DNA of 14,996 nucleotides from Phycisphaerales bacterium (GTDB lineage Bacteria > Planctomycetota > Phycisphaerae > Phycisphaerales > SM1A02), in assembly GCA_020427625.1 (NCBI GenBank), contig JAGQOI010000222.1:1-14996 (forward strand), in the 5' to 3' direction. This document shows positions 1-6,789 of this stretch, piece after piece (the first letter of the stretch is position 1; each line of letters begins with the position of its first letter). The notes under the pieces were generated by a model. That model did no database searches and was not told the origin of the DNA. It worked only from the letters and a program-made list of their open reading frames with translations. A program made the position numbers and the translations under genes.

Positions 1-1041
1 CGAGTAGCCGTAGGCCGGATCGACCACCCGCGCATAGAGCGCCGCCGCCGTCGCGTCCGCCAGGCACGCCGCGTTGCCCGACGCATGATGCGCCTCGCTC
101 GTCGCGGTCAGGAATCCCTTCGCGCCGTGATCCGTGTACAGGCACGGACGCACCTGCCACCGATCGCCGAGGTCCCGCAGCATCGCCTTCAGGTGCGGCC
201 GCGCGAGGTTCACCATCGCGACCGCCCGCACCGTCCCGCCGCCGCTGATGCGCACGCACGCGATGTCCCCGAGGCGCACCGGCGACAGGCTCTCCGGCGG
301 CGCGAACCACGTCGCGACATCGTCGGTGTGCACGCCCGTCGCGTGCGCTGCCGGATCCTCCAGTCGCGCCAACGTCGCGATCTCGCGCCCCGATGCGTCG
401 ATGAACCGCACGTCCGTCGTCGCGGGCAGCCGCGCCGGCGCAAGCACCGCGATCCGCAGGACCGGCATGAAGTCCGAGCGCACGTTCATCGAGCCGCGCT
501 TCTCGATCTCGAAGTCGGCGGGGACCATGACGTCCACCGTGTCCGCCCCGCCCGTGCGAACGTCGCGCAGCCACGCGACCCGCGGACCCATGCCGCTCAG
601 GCCGTGCAGATGGTCGACATGACCGAGGTGATACGCGCGGACGATCTCCAGGAACGTGCACGTCGTGTCGAGGTCGCGATCCGCGTCGCCCGCCGGCGGC
701 GGCGCGCCGGTGCAGTGGTACAGCGCGAACGCCTCCGACCCCATGCGCCCGTGCGTCCGCAACGCGAGCCGGAAGGAATCCCCGAAGTCGAGCCCGTGCA
801 CCTCGACGAGTTGACGCCGGTACGCCTCCGCGTCCGCCCGCTCGGCCGCGTCGATGTCGCTCATGATCGTCATGAGCGACGCGAACGGGTGGGGGAGCAG
901 ACGCACCCCCATGGCCCGCAGCCGCTGATCGCGCCGCACGTGATCGCGCGGCGTCGTCGGATCCTCGTTGGAGAACGGACCACGCGCGGCGACCGGCGTC
1001 GATCGGCGCAGCAGACGACGGAGACGCCTCAGTCGCTCCAT
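1..1041 (-). CDS. polysaccharide deacetylase-like protein, N-terminal 347 residues (cut by left window edge)
   Basis: An open frame starts with ATG at 1041 and runs without a stop off the left edge, giving 347 visible residues. Two segments recall the NodB-like deacetylase fold seen in surface-polysaccharide clusters. The first is LMTIMSDID (about 56-64), with two Asp at a strand end followed by GLDFGDSF. The second is GHVDHLHG (140-147), a His/Asp cluster where the metal-binding H-x(3)-H motif would lie. Near the edge LYTDHGAKGF (301-310) resembles a further conserved loop of this group. The family call is from motif memory and is moderate. The start overlaps the 3' end of sulfotransferase B by 13 nt, and GAAGGAC lies just upstream of the ATG as a ribosome-binding site, so the two are probably translated together. 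The N-terminus is Arg-rich (RRLRRLLRR) with no signal peptide, suggesting a cytoplasmic enzyme acting on a glycan precursor. Confidence 0.75.
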   Translation of the reverse strand, partial: MERLRRLRRLLRRSTPVAARGPFSNEDPTTPRDHVRRDQRLRAMGVRLLPHPFASLMTIMSDIDAAERADAEAYRRQLVEVHGLDFGDSFRLALRTHGRMGSEAFALYHCTGAPPPAGDADRDLDTTCTFLEIVRAYHLGHVDHLHGLSGMGPRVAWLRDVRTGGADTVDVMVPADFEIEKRGSMNVRSDFMPVLRIAVLAPARLPATTDVRFIDASGREIATLARLEDPAAHATGVHTDDVATWFAPPESLSPVRLGDIACVRISGGGTVRAVAMVNLARPHLKAMLRDLGDRWQVRPCLYTDHGAKGFLTATSEAHHASGNAACLADATAAALYARVVDPAYGYS

Positions 1042-1883
1042 GTGTCCTTCGGCCACCCGAGCATCGCGAAGAGACGCTGGTTCGCGTCGTGGAACGTCTC
1101 ACGAAGCATGCGCCGCGTGTCCGGATTCATGTCGCTCGGCTTCGGCGCGGCATTGCGCACCTCCGCGAGATGCTTGAACTCGAAGTCCGGATCCAGATCC
1201 AGGAACGTCAGGATCCGACGCATCGATTCCGCCGTCTGACGCGTGAGCTCCTCGAACCGCAACACCAGGATCTGAGATGCCGGAAGGCACGCGTAGAAAC
1301 GACGCAGGAACGGCTCGTAGAACCCGCGATCCACGAGCAGCGGCAACTGCTCCGGATCCGCGAAGTACTTCAGCCAACTGCTCCGCTGGCTCGGATCCGC
1401 CTTCTCCCGACCCGCCTCCACCGACAACGCGATGCACGACTCGAACGTCCCCGTCCGACGACCCTTGCTCAAGCCGTGACGGTACGCCGAATACGTCGCC
1501 TCCACCGGGTCTCGCAGCACGAACAGCAGACGCGCGTCCGGAATGTGGTCCCGCAGATTCAGCGGCACCTGCGGCTGCACCATGAAGTACGGCTGCTTCG
1601 TCGCAATGTACCGGTGCTTGCCCGCCAGCCGAGCACTCATCGCCCGGTACGTCGCCGGATCATCACCCAGTTGCGACCGCGCCACGACCGGACTCGCGAA
1701 CGGAAACGATACGAACTCGCCGTTCACCTTGAGATCACCGTCGTTCAGGAAGCCGACCTCCGGATGCTCCTCGAGGTAGTACTTCAGCGACGACGTGCCG
1801 CAACGCTGACCGCCGCACAACAACAGGTTCAGATGGTCCGTCGAATTCCGCCGGCCCGTGATTTTCGAAAGCAACGTCTTCAT
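1029..1883 (-). CDS. PAPS-dependent sulfotransferase (sulfotransferase B)
   Basis: This 284-residue protein has the length and motif order of the sulfotransferase family that moves sulfate from PAPS to carbohydrate hydroxyl or amino groups. The 5'-phosphosulfate-binding loop is GGQRCGTSSL at residues 24-33, directly after a hydrophobic strand. The 3'-phosphate-binding segment is RDPVEATYSAYRH at 124-136, with Arg124 and Ser132 in the expected places after the strand LLFVLRDP. The C-terminal FEELTRQTAESMRRILTFLDL matches the usual end of the fold. There is no signal peptide or membrane segment, so it should act in the cytoplasm on a sugar precursor or lipid-linked glycan. ATG at 1883 is preceded by GAGAGGA. 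It sits 70 bp downstream of the ABC-like gene and overlaps the following deacetylase-like gene by 13 nt. The acceptor cannot be read from the sequence. Confidence 0.92.
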   Translation of the reverse strand: MKTLLSKITGRRNSTDHLNLLLCGGQRCGTSSLKYYLEEHPEVGFLNDGDLKVNGEFVSFPFASPVVARSQLGDDPATYRAMSARLAGKHRYIATKQPYFMVQPQVPLNLRDHIPDARLLFVLRDPVEATYSAYRHGLSKGRRTGTFESCIALSVEAGREKADPSQRSSWLKYFADPEQLPLLVDRGFYEPFLRRFYACLPASQILVLRFEELTRQTAESMRRILTFLDLDPDFEFKHLAEVRNAAPKPSDMNPDTRRMLRETFHDANQRLFAMLGWPKDTWSD

Positions 1884-1900
1884 CGAAGGTGCATCCTCTC
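1884..1900 (-). promoter_or_regulatory. ribosome-binding site of sulfotransferase B
   Basis: On the minus strand the bases just before ATG at 1883 read GAGAGGATGCACCTTCG, giving an AGAGGA Shine-Dalgarno-like core about 9 nt from the start. It supports the chosen start. The 70-bp gap behind the ABC-like gene (1884-1953) shows no clear terminator, so read-through from upstream is likely. Confidence 0.6.
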
Positions 1901-1953
1901 TCGATCGAACATCCTACCGCCGCACCGCCCGCCCCGGGTCCCGATCACGACCG

Positions 1954-3747
1954 TCAGTCCGCGTCCGCGTCCAGATCGTCGTCCGACGACGATTCGTCCG
2001 TGCCGCCCGTGGCCGTCGCCTCCGCGATCATCGCCTTCCGCACCTCCGGCTCCAGGGCCATCCACGACGCCCATGAACCCGCGAACCGCAGCGTCGATCC
2101 CGTCGATACGAGCATCGTCGTCACCGGCAACGCCGACACCATCACGTTCGCCTGCTGCGGCACGAGCACCACGATCCGGTCCGACAACCGCGCGAGCAGC
2201 GACGACGCCCACGCCGGATCCGTCCCCCGAAGAATCCGCTCGTCGATGAGCGTCGGACCCCGCGGCGTCGACATGAGCGGCAGGATCCGCGCCGCCGCGC
2301 CCAGGTGCGGGCTCGCCGCCGACCACCACGAGGCCGTCAGCACCGCCGAGACCCCGGCCGGGTCGAGCGCCGTCGCCTCGTCCAGCACGCCCGCCTCGCG
2401 CAGCCAGTCCGCCGCCCGATCGCATGCCGGCGCATCCGGCGCCCGCTCGCCCGTGAGCAGCGCCGCCAGCGTGAAGCCCGTCGGCGCGAACCGCGACTGC
2501 ATGAGCGCCGCATCGACCCACGCGACCGCCGCCCGCCTCGGGCGCGTCGCCGCCCGCACACCCGCCGTCACCGCCATGATGTTGAACAGGAGCAGCGACT
2601 CGGGCTGGAGCAGGCGCACCAGCGCTCCGGCCGTGAGCGTCACCGTCCCCGCCTCGCCGCCGTCCAGGCGCAACGAGGTCGGCCGCGCGAGCTCCTCGCG
2701 CTCGTCGTCACGCGTCCGCTCGAGTGCCTCGACGAACGTCCGGTACCGCATGATCTGCGGATAGAACCGGTTCAGCGTCGCGAAATGCGACGCCATCGAC
2801 TCCGTCTGGTTCACGATCCGCAGCACCACGAAGAGGAACGTCATCACGCTCGGCCACGAGATCTGGTGATCGATGGCCTGGTACCCCATCGCGATGAGGA
2901 TGATCACGAGCGCGACCGGACGGAACAACGACGTGATGAGCACCGACCGGTTCGAGGCGAGACGCAGCCGATCGAACGTGTCGAAGTACTCGTCCACGCC
3001 CTCGCTCGCGTCGAACGACGCGCCGAGCGCCTCCCGCAGCGGCGCCGAACCCAGATTCGATGCGTTCGACGTCTGGAGCACCTCCGACGTCGTCGTCGAC
3101 ATCCCCCGCGACCCGCCGCCGTAATACGTGTGCGACGCCTGACGCACCCGCACGTTCAACAGATGCAGGAACGGCAGCGGCAGCACGAACAGCGGCAGCA
3201 CGAACGTCGCGACCAGCGGATTCAACAGGAACAACGACACGACGTACACGACCAGGTTCGACAGCGGATCGATCAGACGCAGCAACGACTCGAACGACAC
3301 CCCCATCAGACGAGACGCCTGACTCACCAGAGCCCGAGCCTCCTGGATCGTCCCCGTCGCCGTCGAGCGGTCCAGCCGCGGCCGGTTCGTCGCCAGCGCC
3401 AGCACCCGGCGCGCCGACGCCCGGTGCAGCCGACGCGCGATCCGACGCGCCTGCGCCGCCGAGTAGTACGACGTCACCGCACTCAACGCCAGCAACGCCA
3501 CGAACGCGCCCGCCACGAGCAGCAGAGACCAGATGTCGTTGTGCAGGAGCCCGCCGTCCGCCCCCGGCCTCTCCACCCGACGCGTGAACGACAGCAACGC
3601 GCTGATCGCGCCGCCCTGCGCCCCCGCACTCACGAACAACGCCGCGATCGCCAGCGCCACCACCAGCCAACGCCCGCGCGCACCCTCCCTCGCCACCCAT
3701 ACGTAGCCCGATACGAACCGACGCAGCTTCGACCCGAGAGCATGCAT
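1954..3747 (-). CDS. ABC exporter-like membrane protein with a degenerate nucleotide-binding domain
   Basis: This 597-residue protein has the layout of a type I ABC exporter half-transporter. Membrane segments lie near residues 27-49 and 66-92, then a helical pair near 153-196 and two more helices before residue 310. They are separated by the usual cytoplasmic helices (ARRIARRLHRASARRVLALA; TTSEVLQTSNASNL). The C-terminal half still aligns by position with an ABC ATPase, but the active motifs are gone. GALVRLLQPESLLLFNIM (374-391) stands where Walker A should be, with no GxxGxGKS/T. The Q-loop Gln is missing (AWVDAALM, 409-416), ASPHLGAAARIL (478-489) replaces LSGGQ, and the H-loop reads VLVPQQ. 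Only the Asp-Glu of Walker B (PTLIDE, 498-503) remains. It ends in an acidic tail. It should not bind or hydrolyse ATP normally. I prefer ATG at 3747 (or the in-frame GTG just before it) over upstream starts because the deacetylase gene ends 4 nt away. It may partner an active half-transporter encoded elsewhere, or act as a scaffold for the glycan machinery. Confidence 0.82.
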   Translation of the reverse strand: MHALGSKLRRFVSGYVWVAREGARGRWLVVALAIAALFVSAGAQGGAISALLSFTRRVERPGADGGLLHNDIWSLLLVAGAFVALLALSAVTSYYSAAQARRIARRLHRASARRVLALATNRPRLDRSTATGTIQEARALVSQASRLMGVSFESLLRLIDPLSNLVVYVVSLFLLNPLVATFVLPLFVLPLPFLHLLNVRVRQASHTYYGGGSRGMSTTTSEVLQTSNASNLGSAPLREALGASFDASEGVDEYFDTFDRLRLASNRSVLITSLFRPVALVIILIAMGYQAIDHQISWPSVMTFLFVVLRIVNQTESMASHFATLNRFYPQIMRYRTFVEALERTRDDEREELARPTSLRLDGGEAGTVTLTAGALVRLLQPESLLLFNIMAVTAGVRAATRPRRAAVAWVDAALMQSRFAPTGFTLAALLTGERAPDAPACDRAADWLREAGVLDEATALDPAGVSAVLTASWWSAASPHLGAAARILPLMSTPRGPTLIDERILRGTDPAWASSLLARLSDRIVVLVPQQANVMVSALPVTTMLVSTGSTLRFAGSWASWMALEPEVRKAMIAEATATGGTDESSSDDDLDADAD

Positions 3748-3751
3748 CACG

Positions 3752-5722
3752 TCACCGTTCCGATCGCCGCGCGCCGATCGAATGCACCACGCACTGACCC
3801 GACGCGACCAGATGATCGAACACCGCCCGAGCCGCCGCCCGATGACCGTCCGCCGCCAACGTCCCGTCCGCATGACGCCCCGGCATCGACGCACCCAACG
3901 CGCCGATCGCCGCCGTCGGATCCGTCACCGACGCGGCACACGCCGACGCGACCCGCGCCGCGAACGCCCGCGTCGACGCCGGATCCGCACCCGCATCCGT
4001 GATCAACACGCCCGCCCACGCGCCCGACGCCCGCACGTCGTCCACCGCCCGCCGATAGCACGCCTCCAGGTACCGCGCCACCGGAACCCGATCGACCTTC
4101 AGATCGTCCACCCCTGACAGACCCGCATCGATCGACCGCTCCGTCCCCGGCCAGCACGCGAGATCGCGCGCCGTCCGCTGACGAATCCGCCAGCCCGCCG
4201 ATCGCCGCACCGGCTCCACCGTGTCACCCGTCCACGCAAGGTAATCCCCCGGCGGATGATGCATCGAGAATCCCGTCTCCACGCTCCACGCCGCGGGCAC
4301 GCTGTCCCGCGCCTCGCGCGACCCCAGGCCCAGCAGCACGTGCGTCGGACGCAGACCCGCCAGCGCCGACGCGAGCCACCCCCACCAGCGACTCACGCCC
4401 ATCCGCGGCATCGCGAGCACCGAACACCACGCCTCGATCCCCGCCCGCCCGAGCATGCGCTCCAGCTCCCGATGCATCTGCGACGGCGATCCCACCGTCG
4501 CCCCGTGCAGCAGGCCCGAACCGATCGACACGATCCGCATCGACGCCCGCGCCTCCGGCTCGCGATCCAGCATCCCCCAGCGATTCACGACATGAACCGA
4601 CTGGTACGCCTGCGGCTCGTGCACGCTGCTCGTCCACGCGACCCGCGAGCCCGGGACGTGCGTCGTCCACCCGAGTTCCGGATGCACCGCCGACGTCACG
4701 TGACACCGTCGACGCACCGGCGCCCGATCCGGGCCCTCGCGCAGACCGTAGTAGCACGGATGCACCGTGAGCACGACGCACACGCCCGGCTCCAGGGCCG
4801 CGATGTCCGCCAGCATCCGCGCCTGCGTGCAGAACGGCGGGCCGAAGTCCGACTCGTCCGCGCGATGAGCCCTCAACACGCGGTTCCAACGCCACCCGTC
4901 GATCGAGCGCGTCGCGCCGTACTCCACCCGAGCATCCTTCTGACGAAAGATGTCGTTCCCCTCGTACTCGAGCCCCAGCTCGCCCTCGTCGAGCACCGAC
5001 AGACACGCGTCGGCGCCGTTGAACCGCAGTGTCCGCACCGGGTCCGACGCGGCGTCCGCCATCTTCGGCTCGCCCTTGCGCCGGCCCTTGAAGATCTCGA
5101 AGTTCTCCGCGCCGTACGCCGCCGCGGACCCGTGCGCCACCGTGCCCCGCACATCGATCCCCTCCGCCCGCAGCCACTCGATCTCGTCCCGCACCGCCGC
5201 CGCGCCGTCCATGTCGTACTGCTGGTAGACCGTCAGCCCGTCGGTGTGCAGGCCGATCTCGTGTCCGAGCGACTGGATCTCGCGATAGACGTACGCGATG
5301 CACCCGTGACGCTCGAACTGACCGCCGTCGAACCGCGCGTGATACGGCGCCGTGTGCAGCATGTAGTACGAACTCGGCATCCCGTGCGACGCCTCCAGGT
5401 GCGCCATCTGCCACGCCGCGACGATGTCGCCGTCCACGTCGTGCCGGATCGCCAGACGCACGCGGCCCGGCGCCGCCGGACGATGACACAGGTCGCGCAA
5501 CGTCACGACCTCGATGCGCGGCATCGCGGCGAACGCGCGCAGCAACTCGTCGTACATCACCATCGGATACGCCATCGGTTGCGCGTCGTCCACGCCCGGA
5601 CCGTACGTCCGGTCCATCGCCCGGTTGCACGCCGCCCATACCGACGCCCGAGACGTCGCCACGACCGTCGCCCGGTACCGCGCGTGCCGCGCCGATCCCG
5701 ACTCGGTCGCGACGACGCTCAT
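3752..5722 (-). CDS. polysaccharide deacetylase-like protein with C-terminal SGNH-like domain
   Basis: The 656-residue product has two parts. Residues about 50-390 carry a polysaccharide deacetylase-like fold: RLAIRHDVDGD (HDVD at 94-97) gives the catalytic/metal Asp pair, and GHEIGLHTD (153-161) gives the paired His. A later TVHPCYYG strand is typical of the barrel end. Such proteins remove N- or O-acetyl groups, or act as related hydrolases, in surface-polysaccharide pathways. From residue 395 a second domain begins with MRIVSIGSGLLHG and ends with a D-x(7)-H stretch (Asp619 to His627, DGTLAADGH) followed by a helix. This resembles an SGNH/GDSL hydrolase, but GDS has become GSG and the G-x-N-D block reads GLGSREAR, so the usual Ser and Asn are missing. 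The start at ATG 5722 is set by a 4-nt ATGA overlap with sulfotransferase A. No strong ribosome-binding site precedes it, consistent with coupled translation. There is no signal peptide. The substrate is unknown; the SGNH assignment is an inference. Confidence 0.85.
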   Translation of the reverse strand: MSVVATESGSARHARYRATVVATSRASVWAACNRAMDRTYGPGVDDAQPMAYPMVMYDELLRAFAAMPRIEVVTLRDLCHRPAAPGRVRLAIRHDVDGDIVAAWQMAHLEASHGMPSSYYMLHTAPYHARFDGGQFERHGCIAYVYREIQSLGHEIGLHTDGLTVYQQYDMDGAAAVRDEIEWLRAEGIDVRGTVAHGSAAAYGAENFEIFKGRRKGEPKMADAASDPVRTLRFNGADACLSVLDEGELGLEYEGNDIFRQKDARVEYGATRSIDGWRWNRVLRAHRADESDFGPPFCTQARMLADIAALEPGVCVVLTVHPCYYGLREGPDRAPVRRRCHVTSAVHPELGWTTHVPGSRVAWTSSVHEPQAYQSVHVVNRWGMLDREPEARASMRIVSIGSGLLHGATVGSPSQMHRELERMLGRAGIEAWCSVLAMPRMGVSRWWGWLASALAGLRPTHVLLGLGSREARDSVPAAWSVETGFSMHHPPGDYLAWTGDTVEPVRRSAGWRIRQRTARDLACWPGTERSIDAGLSGVDDLKVDRVPVARYLEACYRRAVDDVRASGAWAGVLITDAGADPASTRAFAARVASACAASVTDPTAAIGALGASMPGRHADGTLAADGHRAAARAVFDHLVASGQCVVHSIGARRSER

Positions 5723-6789
5723 CCGTACACCACCGCGGCGATGATCCACACGAGCACGAGCGACACGAACCACACGATCCCGACCGCCGCCAGACGCCGG
5801 CGCTGCGAACGCCCGAGCGCCGCCGTCGCCGCCGATGCCCTCGCCTTCACGTGCCGCGCGGCGACCCGCCAGCCCCGCGTCGACGCCGGGCGCATCGAGC
5901 GCCCCGCCTCGCGGAGTTCGGCGAGGAACTGCTCGCGTTCGGCCGTCGTGAACCGGTCCGGCTCGTATCCCCACGCCGCGTTCGCCGCGCCGCAGAAATG
6001 GTCGAACACGAACCGCTCGCGCGCCCCGAGCTCGTCCTGCCACCGCTGATCGTCGAACGCCGCCTCGCCCTTCCGCATGCGATCGAACTGCGCCTCGTAG
6101 AACGCCCGGTTGCGGAAGTTCGGCACCGGCAGACCCTGGAAGAACTTGAGCAGCGCAATCGTGCCCTGGTTGCCCGACGTGATGTGGTGGTCGAACTCCC
6201 AGAACGCCAGCGCCCGCTCGTCGTAGTCGAGCCCGACGAACGACGCGAACCGCGCCACGTGCCCGCGCGGATCCGACATGAGATCCTCGTACCGCAACCC
6301 CAGAACGTCCTCCCGGTCCGGCGACCACGCGAACGAGCGGGGGAGATGCTGCGCGAAATCCACGATCGCGTCGTACACGTCCACCCGGTGATGACGCGCG
6401 TAACTCGTCGCCAACGCCCGAGCATCCCGGATCATCTCCAGCGGCCGCACCGTCAACGCGGGATCCTGCAACTCCGCCGCGACGTGCGCCGGCGTCGGAT
6501 TGTTGATCACGATCACATCACGCCCGCTGAACGCGCCCAGTTGCACGTAGAAGTTCCGCGACGCGTCGTACTGCGCGAAGAACGACGGCCAGAAGCCGCA
6601 CGCCTCGCCGTGCACGCGGCACGCCTCGCGCCCCGCCCGCTCCGGATCCGCCCGCATCGACCACACCCGGTCCGGCGGACCCAGCGTGAACGCCCGGGCA
6701 TGACTGCCGAGCAGCAGGCACAGCCAGGTCGTGCCCGTGTAACTCGGTGACGTGACGTTGACGACGGTGACGCCGCGACGATCCGTCAT
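5719..6789 (-). CDS. sulfotransferase with C-terminal membrane anchor (sulfotransferase A)
   Basis: This 356-residue protein opens with VTVVNVTSPSYTGTTWLCLLL. The SPSYTGTTW loop at residues 14-22 follows a beta-strand, as in the PAPS-binding loop of sulfotransferases. EMIRDARALATSYARHH (118-134) supplies the Arg (121) and Ser (129) of the 3'-phosphate site. RYEDLMSDPRGHVARFASFVGLDY is the typical helix-strand region downstream. The last about 24 residues (333-356), after a QRRRL basic patch, form one hydrophobic helix, WFVSLVLVWIIAAVVYG, a probable tail anchor holding the catalytic domain on the cytoplasmic face of the membrane. ATG at 6789 overlaps the stop of the amidotransferase gene in ATGA, and the stop overlaps the next ATG the same way. 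The upstream bases hold no good ribosome-binding site, so re-initiation is likely. It is diverged from sulfotransferase B, suggesting different acceptors or positions. Confidence 0.88.
   Translation of the reverse strand: MTDRRGVTVVNVTSPSYTGTTWLCLLLGSHARAFTLGPPDRVWSMRADPERAGREACRVHGEACGFWPSFFAQYDASRNFYVQLGAFSGRDVIVINNPTPAHVAAELQDPALTVRPLEMIRDARALATSYARHHRVDVYDAIVDFAQHLPRSFAWSPDREDVLGLRYEDLMSDPRGHVARFASFVGLDYDERALAFWEFDHHITSGNQGTIALLKFFQGLPVPNFRNRAFYEAQFDRMRKGEAAFDDQRWQDELGARERFVFDHFCGAANAAWGYEPDRFTTAEREQFLAELREAGRSMRPASTRGWRVAARHVKARASAATAALGRSQRRRLAAVGIVWFVSLVLVWIIAAVVYG

Noticed and set aside
1954..3060. Frameshift as the cause of the missing ATPase motifs in the ABC-like gene
   Set aside because: The frame is continuous, NBD-like segments follow one another in order in the same frame, and the replaced motifs are substitutions or short gaps, not garbled stretches.
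3748..3894. Longer N-terminus for the ABC-like protein starting at 3894
   Set aside because: It would overlap the end of the deacetylase gene by more than 140 bp and adds an Arg/Trp/Cys-rich stretch with no ribosome-binding site.
2305..4002. Long plus-strand open frame opposite the ABC-like gene
   Set aside because: Arg/Gln/His-rich translation without motifs; the minus strand has membrane helices and ABC-like order.
5723..6328. Longer N-terminus for the deacetylase-like protein
   Set aside because: It lies fully inside the sulfotransferase A gene in another frame and is Gly/Arg/Val-rich; the ATGA overlap start is much better.
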